From the NCBI RefSeq assembly GCF_022968795.1, contig NZ_JALJRB010000001.1, positions 186,001 to 250,000 on the forward strand: a DNA stretch of 64,000 nucleotides, written 5' to 3'. Shown here piece by piece: positions 25,304 through 33,858 of this stretch. The position numbers were made by a program, and so were the translations under genes. Numbering within the stretch: the first letter of the stretch is position 1; the number at the start of each line of letters is the position of its first letter. This stretch comes from Desulfatitalea alkaliphila (GTDB lineage Bacteria > Desulfobacterota > Desulfobacteria > Desulfobacterales > Desulfosarcinaceae). Below the pieces are notes generated by a model. It was not told the DNA's origin. It searched no databases and was given only the letters and a program-made list of their open reading frames with translations.

Positions 25304-26119
25304 TTACTGCACGTTGTCGCCCCCCGCGGCGGCGGCTTGGGCGTGGGGATCGCGCTGTTTGTACAACACGTCCTTGAACCAGCGCAAACCGAACTGCAGC
25401 AGCGCCACATCGTCCGATGCCAACTGTTGCCGCACATCTTCCGCAACCGGCATGCGCTGCAAAAAACTGCTCTCGAAAACAAAGCGGCGCAGCTTGTCGA
25501 CATCGTAGCTGACCATGAAAAACATCTGCTTGGCCTTTTCGGTCAGCTTGATGCTGGACGGAAAGGAGCGTTTGCGTACCAGCAGATCGGTCCACTCCGC
25601 GTTTACGGCGTCCCGCACATCCACCCCCTGATCCGTACGCCACTCGGCCACGGTCCAATCGCAAGCTTCCTCGAAGCCCTTGCAATGCGGCTCGTTGACG
25701 AAAAAGAAAAACCCTTGGTCATCGGCGCCCTCCTGATGCTGCAACGAAGCGACCCCCAGGGGGTAATAGCGGCAGGCCGTGGGGCGATCTTCATAGACCA
25801 GGCATCCGGTATCGCGGACAAAGGGGCACGATGCCTGCTCATCGTCCATCTTCTTGAGGGTGACCATGGGCAGGTCGGTCTTCTCCAGCAGATGGGGCTC
25901 GGTGTAAATGGCCAAAAATTCGGCCGAAGACAACTCCAGGCGGGTTTTGAGCCGAATGATGTCATAGGGGGTCAAAAGAATATCGATCCCCCGGCAGCAA
26001 AGGGTGAAACACGATACGCCGGGGTGGCATTTGAATTGAAAGCGGCTGTCGTACCCTAAACGGACCGGGTTGATACGGGCCATCGCCGGGCTGTTGTTGT
26101 CGGTATTTTGATTTTCCAT
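25304..26119 (-). CDS. YkgJ-type cysteine-cluster protein (UPF0153)
   Basis: The family binds zinc or an iron-sulfur cluster through a conserved set of cysteines; its function is not established. Residues 30-44 hold CHPGVSCFTLCCRGI, and further cysteines come at SCPFVRDTGCLVY (about 97-109), RPTACRYYPLG (about 112-122) and PHCKGF. This gives the eight-Cys pattern of the family. The C-terminal third is helical. ATG 26119 is preferred over GTG 26122 because AAGGAA is 8 bases ahead. It lies 12 bases after a 110-residue unknown gene, probably in one operon. Similar proteins are encoded at 35682 and 47774. Confidence 0.85.
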   Translation of the reverse strand: MENQNTDNNSPAMARINPVRLGYDSRFQFKCHPGVSCFTLCCRGIDILLTPYDIIRLKTRLELSSAEFLAIYTEPHLLEKTDLPMVTLKKMDDEQASCPFVRDTGCLVYEDRPTACRYYPLGVASLQHQEGADDQGFFFFVNEPHCKGFEEACDWTVAEWRTDQGVDVRDAVNAEWTDLLVRKRSFPSSIKLTEKAKQMFFMVSYDVDKLRRFVFESSFLQRMPVAEDVRQQLASDDVALLQFGLRWFKDVLYKQRDPHAQAAAAGGDNVQ

Positions 26120-26131
26120 CACTTGTATTCC

Positions 26132-26464
26132 TTATTTGATCGAAGGGCGCCGTTGCGACACCGCGGCGTGCACCCGATCCAGTTCGGGAAGGGTGAGTCC
26201 GTCAATGGACGCCGGTGGACGCAAAAAATCGGACGGCAACATGAATTTCATCATCATGGCGGTGAATTGCTCGATATCGCTGAACGCGCCCTTGGGGTAA
26301 CTTTTCAATCGTCTGAGTCGTCCTTTGCGCGTCAATTGAAAGAACAGGTAGGCCCCTTCATCCACCAGGCAGCCACGATAACCACCGGCATAGGCCCGCA
26401 ACGCAATCAGTTCCATCATCCACCCATACCCGAACCGGCCGCCTTGGCCGCCGGGATCCGCCAT
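26132..26464 (-). CDS. Small protein of unknown function
   Basis: The 110-residue sequence has no recognised domain. It has a glycine-rich N-terminus (GGQGGRFGYGW), a core with LRAYAGGYRGCLVDEGAYLFFQL that looks like paired strands, and a basic stretch, RKGRLRRLKSYPKG. The start is uncertain: ATG 26464 has AAGG directly against it, and an internal ATG about 16 codons in is also possible. It is followed 12 bases later by the ykgJ-like gene. Codon use is like its neighbours. Confidence 0.5.
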   Translation of the reverse strand: MADPGGQGGRFGYGWMMELIALRAYAGGYRGCLVDEGAYLFFQLTRKGRLRRLKSYPKGAFSDIEQFTAMMMKFMLPSDFLRPPASIDGLTLPELDRVHAAVSQRRPSIK

Positions 26465-26526
26465 CCTTAAAAAGGGGGAAGCTTATGCGCAATACGGGGG
26501 TTGGGTCAAGGGTAAAAGCGGACGGC

Positions 26527-27135
26527 TTATCGCGTATAGCGCCCCGGCACGGCGTGGTCGCCTTCCTTGAAATCGAAGTCGACCGCGCGGATGTCGACCA
26601 GGGAGCAGAGCGTGTAGGTGACCGACTGAATGAAACCGGTCGCCCCGGCACTACCCATGGACTGGGTCAACTGGGTTTCGTTGTCGATGCGCACACGAGC
26701 GACACCGTTTTCGACGCCCACCAGGATCACCTTGGGCAACCCCTCCGCCGCGAAACGCGCGTTGAGCAGGGCCACCAATTTTGTGGGGGTGGCCTTGGCC
26801 ACAGAGTGCAACGGCAACGGTTTGTCATCCGGCCCCACATACCAGAGGCTGGGTCCGAAGCGGTCCGCCAGCCGGCGCGCCCAATGATTCAGTCGCTCCT
26901 CCTGCAGTCGGAGTTGTTCATAGGCGATTTTGAGTTCCTCGACCCGATCGGCCAATTGATCGCACTGCGTCCTCAAGCGGGCGTTCTCCTCCGCCAAGGC
27001 GCCCAGTTCCATCCGGGCTTCCGCCAGTTCGGACCGCAAGCGTTCGTCTTCGCCTTTACCGCATCCCAAAGGCAACACGAGCAATGCGGTCAAGACGACG
27101 GCATACCGGAGGGGCAATCTCCATCCAGCCAACAC
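26527..27135 (-). CDS. Lipoprotein with coiled coil, unknown function
   Basis: The start is taken as GTG 27135 because GGGAGG lies 9 bases upstream and a normal lipoprotein signal then follows: basic RYAV, a hydrophobic core LTALLVLPL, and lipobox LGC. The mature protein starts with charged residues and a heptad-rich coiled coil (about 25-85, LRSELAEARMELGALAEEN and beyond). A mixed alpha/beta domain follows (about 100-200, with KVILVGVENGVARVRI). It is likely anchored in the outer or inner membrane facing the periplasm. It is the second gene of a pair with the exported TPR protein 20 bases upstream. Confidence 0.7.
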   Translation of the reverse strand: MLAGWRLPLRYAVVLTALLVLPLGCGKGEDERLRSELAEARMELGALAEENARLRTQCDQLADRVEELKIAYEQLRLQEERLNHWARRLADRFGPSLWYVGPDDKPLPLHSVAKATPTKLVALLNARFAAEGLPKVILVGVENGVARVRIDNETQLTQSMGSAGATGFIQSVTYTLCSLVDIRAVDFDFKEGDHAVPGRYTR

Positions 27136-27155
27136 TGCCGCGTACCTCCCCTCAC

Positions 27156-27623
27156 CTATTTGCTTTCCAGGTACTGCAAAAACATGCGGGCATCCAGACT
27201 GCCCATTTCGCCGGCCTTGCGGAGCACCGTAAGCGCCTCGTCGCTGCGCCCGGCCAGGGTGAGGACCCACCCGCGGCCGTAGTGGTAACGATCATTGTCC
27301 GCATCCATGGCAATGGCCTGATCGATGCGGGCCAGCGCATCGTTGAAATCCCCCATGGACCCCAAAGCCACACCGATACCGAAATGGGCTTCGCTCAGGC
27401 CGGGCTCGCGATCCAACGCTTTTTGATAGGCGCGCAATGCCGCCGGATAGTTGCCGTAGGCGGACAATAGACCGCCCTGATCCAGCCAGTAGGCCGCCGA
27501 ATCGTCGTTCGGAATGCTGGGGTTTACATACCTGGTCTGTTCCGCCAGGGCTTGCGTGGCGAAGACCAGTAACAAGGCCAGGATGACCATCGCGAGGGTT
27601 TTTCGTGGGGTTGCATTTGGCAT
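27156..27623 (-). CDS. Exported TPR protein
   Basis: The 155-residue protein begins with a clear signal peptide (basic PRKT, hydrophobic LAMVILALLLVFA, cleavage after QALA). At least two to three TPR units follow: AYGNYPAALRAYQKALDREP, AHFGIGVALGSMGDFNDA and YHYGRGWVLTLAGRSDEA. It is predicted periplasmic and to bind protein partners. AAAGGAG lies 6 bases before ATG 27623. The lipoprotein gene follows after 20 bases, so the two products may act together at the cell envelope. Confidence 0.82.
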   Translation of the reverse strand: MPNATPRKTLAMVILALLLVFATQALAEQTRYVNPSIPNDDSAAYWLDQGGLLSAYGNYPAALRAYQKALDREPGLSEAHFGIGVALGSMGDFNDALARIDQAIAMDADNDRYHYGRGWVLTLAGRSDEALTVLRKAGEMGSLDARMFLQYLESK

Positions 27624-27839
27624 GGCGTGCTCCTTTCCCCTGCCGAGGGGAATGTGTGCAAGTATAGGGTGGCCGGTCGACGAGCAGGCCGGTGTGTTTC
27701 CCAACCGAATGCCGGCCTGATATCCGCTGGTTGGTCATCGGTCACACCGAATCCTGCTTCGGATTTCACCGCACGTATTTCATCATAATACCAGATGGTT
27801 TGACAACCCCTTTTTCCACTCGAAGGCAAGATACCCAAT

Positions 27840-27866
27840 AAAAAAGGGGTGCACAAAGTGCACCCC
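27840..27866 (-). terminator. Intrinsic terminator after the small membrane protein gene
   Basis: On the minus strand GGGGTGCAC (27866-27858) pairs with GTGCACCCC (27854-27846) around a 3-base loop, followed by a U-run (27845-27840). It lies 50 bases after the stop of the 52-residue membrane protein at 27916. Confidence 0.85.
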
Positions 27867-27915
27867 CGCTCAAGCAGGACCCGCGCGCTCGGGTCGGCGG
27901 CCGCTGACGGCGGAT

Positions 27916-28074
27916 CTATTTCAATACCAGATCCGGCGACCGAAACCAGCCCATGCAGCGTCGGACACAAAGGGCGAAAGAATAGACGATCCCGATGGTG
28001 ACAAAGGATATGCAAAAGAAGAGAACGAACATCAGCACAATGTAGAGCGCTCCGGCGACAATGAAATCGAACAT
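27916..28074 (-). CDS. Small single-pass or hairpin membrane protein (52 aa)
   Basis: A 52-residue protein whose first ~38 residues are one long hydrophobic stretch (FIVAGALYIVLMFVLFF, then ISFVTIGIVYSFAL). It ends with a short basic-aromatic tail, RRCMGWFRS. It has its own strong GGGAGGGG site 6 bases ahead of ATG 28074 and its own terminator at 27840-27866, so it is very likely a real monocistronic gene. The function is unknown. Longer in-frame extensions upstream lack ribosome sites. Confidence 0.68.
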   Translation of the reverse strand: MFDFIVAGALYIVLMFVLFFCISFVTIGIVYSFALCVRRCMGWFRSPDLVLK

Positions 28075-28344
28075 GACAATCCCCTCCCTCAAGTTCAGAT
28101 CTAACGGATGATAAAGCAATATGCCTGCCAGACCGTTGAGATTGGGATCAAACAACTCACAACCCACTGTAGCCAAAGCATTTTTAAGCCACCTGCCGAA
28201 TAGGCGGCGATCCAACGGAATGGTGCCTGCACGCCTCAAATTGAGAGTTCCAGGCAACAAAGATCAGGAAATCAATTTCATAATGAGAGGTCGGCGCCGG
28301 CATCGAGAGCATGACATCCCACGCACGGCACCCGCAAGATCCGT

Positions 28345-28842
28345 TCAATGCCCGTTGCCGGGCCGCAGACTCTCGTAAAGCGCAATGCCCACGGCCGTGG
28401 AAAGGTTCAAGCTGCGAATCCGGGATGTGATGGGAATGTAATAGGTTTGAGCGGCGAAGGTGGACAGAAGGTCCGGGGGCAGCCCCCTGGTCTCGGATCC
28501 GAATATCAGAAACAAACGGATCGGGGTCGGTATCCGCCAATGGGGACGCCGGCCCGCCTTGCTGAACAGCGCCAACTCGCCCGCCTGCGGCTGCAAGGCG
28601 TCCATCCACTCTTGAAAATCGTCCCAAACAGACAGGGGCACGCGAGGCCAGTAATCGAGGCCGGCACGTTTAACCTGGCGACTGTCCAGGGAAAAACCCA
28701 GCGGCCGGATCAAATGAAGCCGTGCGCCGGCGCCCAGGCAGGTGCGCCCGATGTTGCCGGTGTTCCAGTGCACCTCGGGCGCCACCAGCACCACGTGGCG
28801 TTCCACACCATCGTCGGGGCTCCAATGTGGCAACTGATCCAT
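28345..28842 (-). CDS. trmL: tRNA (cytidine(34)-2'-O)-methyltransferase TrmL
   Basis: TrmL is a SPOUT-fold enzyme that methylates the ribose of the wobble base of leucine tRNAs. The 165-residue protein contains the family pattern: APEVHWNTGNIGRTC (about 21-35), LHLIRPLGF (about 42-50), FLIFGSETRGLP (about 113-124) and the knot motif IRSLNLSTAVGIALYE (about 143-158). The start at 28842 has GGGAG 9 bases upstream. A longer upstream frame adds residues that do not belong to the family. Confidence 0.93.
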   Translation of the reverse strand: MDQLPHWSPDDGVERHVVLVAPEVHWNTGNIGRTCLGAGARLHLIRPLGFSLDSRQVKRAGLDYWPRVPLSVWDDFQEWMDALQPQAGELALFSKAGRRPHWRIPTPIRLFLIFGSETRGLPPDLLSTFAAQTYYIPITSRIRSLNLSTAVGIALYESLRPGNGH

Positions 28843-29040
28843 AGTTACGCGCTCCCTGGTTCTGCTATTGACGACGGCCGCAAAAAGGGCAATATGAAGC
28901 AATCCGGGCTTGCCGTCAATGCGCCATGCTTTCGGGGGCACAGGCGAATGCGGTAAAAATCGGCGGCGAAACCTCAAGTTTTCACCACGACAGCCGATAG
29001 GCTTATCTGACTGTACAAGAATTAGCCAAAGGAGTTACCC

Positions 29041-29214
29041 ATGGAAATCGCCCCCATCGCCACCGACGCCGCCATGCTGTCCATCGTGCGCCAGATGGAA
29101 ACCGCCACCGCACTGCAGACCGAGGTAATGAAGACCATGGCCGAAGGCCAGCAAGAGATGGCCGACATGCTGTATACTTTAGGGGTGGGTGAAAACGTGG
29201 ACGTCCGCGCCTGA
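29041..29214 (+). CDS. Small YjfB-like putative motility protein (57 aa)
   Basis: A 57-residue frame starts at ATG 29041 with AAAGGAG 6 bases upstream and ends with TGA at 29212. The product (MEIAPIATDAAMLSIVRQ at its start, LQTEVMKTMAEGQQEMADML further on) resembles the short YjfB family called putative motility proteins, which are about 55-65 residues with this helical pattern. It seems to be a single gene, without other flagellar genes in the window. Its function is unknown. Confidence 0.7.
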   Translation: MEIAPIATDAAMLSIVRQMETATALQTEVMKTMAEGQQEMADMLYTLGVGENVDVRA

Positions 29215-29492
29215 CGGCCCGGTCGGCGTTTCCTGCCGTCGGCCTTCATCCATGCTTCCCTGCATCTGCAACCCTGCAGGTGCGCTTGCCCCCTGCCGTT
29301 TCTTCACCCCCCTAATGGTCGGCGCCTCAATATCAGCCCGTCAATCGACCGTATTGCGTCCGGCTTGTGTATTCGTTCCGCACAAGGCGCACCTCCCGAC
29401 GATCTGCAGGACAACTCAATCGCCGGTAACCCTAAAGTTTCCGGCCCACCCGTCGATAGCATCCATAGGATATTGTACACGAGGTTGTATCG

Positions 29493-31310
29493 ATGACGGA
29501 AACCATGGACCAAGATCGCCTCTTCGGCGACAAAGCAATCGAAAACGGACTCATCAGTGAGGCGAAGTTCCAACGCGCACTGGTGCTCCAGCGGGTTATC
29601 GCCAAGCGCAGCAAGGTGCAGATGCCCATCGGCGCGGTATTGGTCAAGATGGATTTGCTCAGCCAGGAACAGGTCGACGCCATCAACGGCACCGCAACGG
29701 AGAATGTCACGGCCGAGACAGACACCTCCCCCAGCGTGGACGACCTGTTGTGCCCCTTGACGCTCACCGTCGCTCCCGACAAGCTCAGTGCGACCCTCGA
29801 ACCTTTCGAAGAGCATCAGCCCCCCCCCGGCCTGGCATCCGTCCAGCTGCTGCTACAGGAAAAAGGCATCGTCCATGGCGTTATCGAACAGCCGCTGATG
29901 GAGGCCTACCTTGGCCAAAACCCGTTGCCCATGGCTCCTTTCGTCGTCGCCGAGGGCACCCCTTGTGAGCCGGGACACCCGCCCGACATTCAATACCATT
30001 TCGACACCGACCCCATGCGCATCGGCACCTTATTGGCCGATGGCACCATGGACTGGAAAAATCGAGGCGATATTCCCCAGGTGGTGGCCGGCGACCTGTT
30101 GGCTGAAAAGGTCGGCGGTGCGCCGGGCAACCCCGGCACCAATGTGTACGGACAGACGGTGCCCCCGCCACGGGTCAAGGATCCGCCGCTAAAAGCGACC
30201 AAAGGGGCCGAACGGTCCGAAGACGGTCGCCGGATCCTGGCCAAGATCAACGGCACGCCCAAACTCGGTTTGGATGGGCGCATCGGTGTCTTCGCAATCC
30301 TGCCCATCGACACCGATATCGGCATCGAAACCGGCCACGTCGATTTCGACGGCCACATCGATGTCAACGGCGGCGTGGAGAGCGGCTACCAGGTCAAAGG
30401 CCGCAGCCTGAGCACCCGCGAAATCCAGAGCGCGCAGATCGACATCGAGGAGAACCTGTTCAGCCAGGGCGGTATCTACAACAGCACCGTCCAGGTGGGC
30501 GGCAACCTCAAGGCCAGCCACATTCACAACAGCACCGTGGAGGTGGCCGGCGACCTGGTGGTGGAGCGGGAATTGTTCGGCTGCACCATCGAGGTCAACG
30601 GCCGCTGCCTGATCGACAGCGGCAAGATCATCGCGTCCCGGATCTCCGCCAAAAAGGGCATCCAGGTCAAGGATGTGGGCACCATAGCCGCCCGGCCCAG
30701 CGAATTGACCGTGGGGGTCGATTTCAAATTCGCCAAGGACATGCAAGCCCTCAAGACGTCCCTGACCGAACTGGAGACCCGCAAAGCGGAAGCCGAAACG
30801 ACCATTGCGCAGCTCGGCGAACGGGTGGATGCGCTGGCGTCGGAACTGGGCCAAGTGGCGCAGGAGCAGGATGGGTGCATGGTCCAAAAGCGGCAACTGG
30901 AGGCGAAACGGCAACAGCCGGCCATTGCCGCCAACCCTGAAAAGAGCGGTTTGCTGACGGAGTTGATCGATGATCTGGGCGTCAAGTACGAGGCAATGGA
31001 CGCACAGGTGCACAGCATCATGGAGCTGGACGACCAGCTGCGCGCGCAGATCGACCAGGCCCGGCAAGCTGTGTTGACGGCAGAAAAACAGATGCAGGAG
31101 ATCCAGCAGGAGATGGAAGATTTGCGGGAAGCCGCCGAAGTGGACAGCGGCATCCCCGTGGTGAAAGTCAGCGGCACGATTTTCGCCAAAACCCGCATCG
31201 CCGGCCCGCACCGCAGTATCGTGATCGAGCAGGACATGCAACGGGTGCGCATCGCCGAATCCCAAGAGGACGCCAAAGAGTTCGCCATGAAGGTCTCCAG
31301 CCTGCGATAA
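29493..31310 (+). CDS. FapA-type (DUF342) protein with N-terminal MshEN-like helical region
   Basis: The central and C-terminal part (about 90-600) is the FapA/DUF342 beta-helical domain of polymer-forming cytoskeletal-type proteins. Hallmark stretches are GTLLADGTMDWK, TVPPPRVKDPP, and the repeated strands VDFDGHIDVNGGVE, VQVGGNLKASHIHNST and VEVAGDLVVERELFGC. A coiled coil (about 405-540) interrupts it near the end, as is usual. The first ~65 residues (FGDKAIENGLISEAKFQRAL, then IGAVLVKMDLLSQEQV) look like the MshEN/T2SSE-N helical module found on type II secretion or pilus ATPases. It is probably a cytoplasmic assembly or regulatory protein. GAGG precedes ATG 29493 by 10 bases. No neighbour explains its role. 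Confidence 0.82.
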   Translation: MTETMDQDRLFGDKAIENGLISEAKFQRALVLQRVIAKRSKVQMPIGAVLVKMDLLSQEQVDAINGTATENVTAETDTSPSVDDLLCPLTLTVAPDKLSATLEPFEEHQPPPGLASVQLLLQEKGIVHGVIEQPLMEAYLGQNPLPMAPFVVAEGTPCEPGHPPDIQYHFDTDPMRIGTLLADGTMDWKNRGDIPQVVAGDLLAEKVGGAPGNPGTNVYGQTVPPPRVKDPPLKATKGAERSEDGRRILAKINGTPKLGLDGRIGVFAILPIDTDIGIETGHVDFDGHIDVNGGVESGYQVKGRSLSTREIQSAQIDIEENLFSQGGIYNSTVQVGGNLKASHIHNSTVEVAGDLVVERELFGCTIEVNGRCLIDSGKIIASRISAKKGIQVKDVGTIAARPSELTVGVDFKFAKDMQALKTSLTELETRKAEAETTIAQLGERVDALASELGQVAQEQDGCMVQKRQLEAKRQQPAIAANPEKSGLLTELIDDLGVKYEAMDAQVHSIMELDDQLRAQIDQARQAVLTAEKQMQEIQQEMEDLREAAEVDSGIPVVKVSGTIFAKTRIAGPHRSIVIEQDMQRVRIAESQEDAKEFAMKVSSLR

Positions 31311-31533
31311 CCCCCGCCCCGCGTGAAAGAGCGCTTTACAATCCGCTCGCCTTTTTGGTAGCATTGCCCTTTCATCCAAGTTTCCACCGGGTTGACCACA
31401 GCACCACCAATTTGCAGCACCCAAAAACAGGCAACACCATCCGCCACGATTTTCCCGGCGAAACCGTGACGGCCGGACCGAATTCGGGCCTGCTGCAGAT
31501 CTGCGGCCATGCAAACCATGGGAGGAAAGACAG

Positions 31534-33342
31534 ATGGCACAAATCATCGCGGACCGGCGGGATATCGATTTCGTCCTTTTCGAACAACTGGACACCGAAG
31601 CGCTGACCAAAGAAGAGAAGTACAAAGGCTTCAACCGCAAAACCTTCGACCTGATCATCAACGAAGCCCGCGCTTTCGCCCTCAAGGAACTGCTGCCGAT
31701 CAACGCCGAGGGCGATCGTGAGGGGGTGACGCTGGAAGACGGGGTGGTCAAGGTGCCCGCCTGCTACCACCGGGCCCACAAGCTCTACCTGGAAGGCGAA
31801 TGGACCTCGCTGGAAGAACCGGAAGCGCTGGGCGGTCAGGGACTGCCGCCCAATGTGGCCCGCGCGGCCCAGGAGTACATGATCGGCGGCAACTACACCT
31901 GCGTCAACTACGCCAATTTCGGCCACGGCACGGGAAAAATGATCCATCTTTTCGGCACCGAAGAACAAAAACAGCTCTTCGTCAAAAAACTCTACACCGC
32001 TCAGTGGGCCGGCGGCATGCTGTTGACCGAGCCCGAGGCCGGATCGGATGTGGGCGCCCTGACCACCGAGGCGATTCCCAACGAAGACGGCACCTATTCG
32101 CTGACCGGCACCAAGATCTTCATCACCAACGGCGATCACGACTTGTCCGAAAACATCATCTCGCCCGTGCTGGCCCGCATCAAGGGCGCCCCGGCCGGCA
32201 CCAAGGGCATCTCCATTTTCATCGTGCCCAAATTCTGGGTCAACCCGGACGGCTCTCTGGGCGACCGCAATGACATTGTTTGCACCGGCATCGAAGAGAA
32301 GATGGGCATCCACGGCAGCGCCTGCTGCACCATGACCCTGGGCGGCAAGGGGCAGTGCCGCGGCCTGCTGTTGGGCCAGGAGAACCAGGGTATGAAAATC
32401 ATGTTCCACATGATGAACGAAGCACGCCTGGGGGTCGGTTTCCAGGCCTTCATGCACGCCTCGGTGTCCTATCTGTACGCCCTCAACTACGCCCGCGAGC
32501 GGGTGCAGGGCAAGGAGATCGGCGGCGCCAAGGATGCGCCCCCGGTGCCCATCATCCGCCACCCCGACGTGCGCCGCATGCTCACCTGGATGAAAGCCCA
32601 CGTGGACGGGCTGCGCAGCTTCATCTACTACACCCAGACCCTCATCGCCAAAGTCGGCCTGGCCTGCAGCGACGAGGAGTGCCGATACCATCAGGGCCTG
32701 CTCGATCTGTTCACCCCGTTGGTCAAAGCCTACTGCGCCCAACGCGGTTTCGACGTCACCGTCCAGGCCATGCAGGTGTACGGCGGCTATGGTTACATCA
32801 AGGAGTATCCGGTGGAGCAGCAGTTGCGGGATTGCAAGATCGCCTCCATCTACGAAGGCACCGACGGCATCCAATCCATGGACTTGTTGGCCCGCAAAAT
32901 CGTCATGGACGGCGGCAAGGCCTTCGGCAACTTCATCGCCAAGGTGCAGGAAACCATCGTTGCGGCCAAGGGCAGCGAAGCCATTGCCCCCATGGCCGCA
33001 TCCCTGGAAGAGGCCGCCGGCCGATTGGCCGAAACCGCCGCGGTGCTGGGCAAAGCCGTGGTGTCCCCCAATGTCAAAGCCGCCTTTGCCCACAGCTTTC
33101 CCTTCCTGGAAGTCATGGGCGATGTGATCATGGGCTGGATGCTGTTGTGGCGGGCCAAGGTGGCCAGCGACAAGCTTGCTGCCGGCGCCAAGGGCAAAGA
33201 TGCACCGTTCTACCAGGGCCAACTCCAGACGGCCGAATTCTTCATCCAGACCGTGTTGCCCTGTACCCTGGGCAAGATGGCTTCCATCGCCCGGATGAAC
33301 GATGCCGCCGTCCGGATGCCTGAGGAGGGCTTCAGTTCCTGA
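31534..33342 (+). CDS. Acyl-CoA dehydrogenase, long (~600 aa) form
   Basis: FAD-dependent acyl-CoA dehydrogenase of the long group that includes DmdC-type enzymes with a C-terminal extension. It shows the N-terminal helical domain, MLLTEPEAGSDVGAL (about 164-178), a middle beta domain, and GYGYIKEYPVEQQLRD (about 416-431) followed by IYEGTDGIQSMDLL, which normally holds the catalytic glutamate. The extra C-terminal helical domain runs from about 450 to 600. The substrate cannot be told; electron transfer to ETF is the family rule. GGAGG precedes ATG 31534 by about 10 bases. A PGPGW membrane protein follows with a one-base overlap. Confidence 0.9.
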   Translation: MAQIIADRRDIDFVLFEQLDTEALTKEEKYKGFNRKTFDLIINEARAFALKELLPINAEGDREGVTLEDGVVKVPACYHRAHKLYLEGEWTSLEEPEALGGQGLPPNVARAAQEYMIGGNYTCVNYANFGHGTGKMIHLFGTEEQKQLFVKKLYTAQWAGGMLLTEPEAGSDVGALTTEAIPNEDGTYSLTGTKIFITNGDHDLSENIISPVLARIKGAPAGTKGISIFIVPKFWVNPDGSLGDRNDIVCTGIEEKMGIHGSACCTMTLGGKGQCRGLLLGQENQGMKIMFHMMNEARLGVGFQAFMHASVSYLYALNYARERVQGKEIGGAKDAPPVPIIRHPDVRRMLTWMKAHVDGLRSFIYYTQTLIAKVGLACSDEECRYHQGLLDLFTPLVKAYCAQRGFDVTVQAMQVYGGYGYIKEYPVEQQLRDCKIASIYEGTDGIQSMDLLARKIVMDGGKAFGNFIAKVQETIVAAKGSEAIAPMAASLEEAAGRLAETAAVLGKAVVSPNVKAAFAHSFPFLEVMGDVIMGWMLLWRAKVASDKLAAGAKGKDAPFYQGQLQTAEFFIQTVLPCTLGKMASIARMNDAAVRMPEEGFSS

Positions 33343-33788
33343 TGTCCTCACCGCCAATGTTTACAGAAGGCAACACCGCTGCGGTGATTGACTTTCTGCA
33401 AGGCATCGGATTGGGCGGAGGGGTTGTTGTTGTCCTGGCTGTACTTTTCTGGATCGGCACCCTATTCGCCCTTCCCATCATCATCATTGCATTGCCCCCC
33501 GGTTATCTGACCCGGGACGAAAAACCGGGGGCGGATCGGCCCGGCTATACCTTTTGGCACTTTCCCTACCTTATTTTCAAGAACCTCATGGGCGCCATTT
33601 TCGTTCTGGCCGGCATTGCCATGCTGGTCCTGCCCGGCCAGGGACTGTTGACCCTCGCCCTGGGCATGGCCCTGCTCAATTTCCCCGGCAAACGGCGGCT
33701 CATCCGCCGCATTCTCACCCAAAAACACATTTTCAAGTCCATCAATCGATTGCGCGTCAAGGCGGGCAAGCGCCCATTGGAAATGTAG
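33342..33788 (+). CDS. PGPGW-type transmembrane protein
   Basis: The 148-residue protein has two long hydrophobic segments, one near residues 20-50 and one near 82-112. The second contains LVLPGQGLLTLALGMALLNFPG, which matches the short membrane family named for a PGPGW-like motif, here PGQGLL. The C-terminal tail is strongly basic (KRRLIRRIL, then RVKAGKRP). ATG 33342 overlaps the stop of the acyl-CoA dehydrogenase (TGATG), so the two are translationally coupled. The function is unknown. Confidence 0.75.
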   Translation: MSSPPMFTEGNTAAVIDFLQGIGLGGGVVVVLAVLFWIGTLFALPIIIIALPPGYLTRDEKPGADRPGYTFWHFPYLIFKNLMGAIFVLAGIAMLVLPGQGLLTLALGMALLNFPGKRRLIRRILTQKHIFKSINRLRVKAGKRPLEM

Positions 33789-33858
33789 CCGACTTGACAA
33801 TTTCACTGCAAATTGAAATTTTGGTGTTCATTGCGTCTTTTGCAGAGGAACACACGAA

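Noticed and set aside
31329-31357. Possible terminator after the FapA gene (GAGCG/CGCTC then CCTTTTT)
   Set aside because: Only a 5-bp stem with a 10-base loop; too weak to list.
31372-33357. 661-codon antisense frame over the acyl-CoA dehydrogenase
   Set aside because: Same strand-shadow effect; no ribosome site or known fold, while the plus-strand gene is certain.
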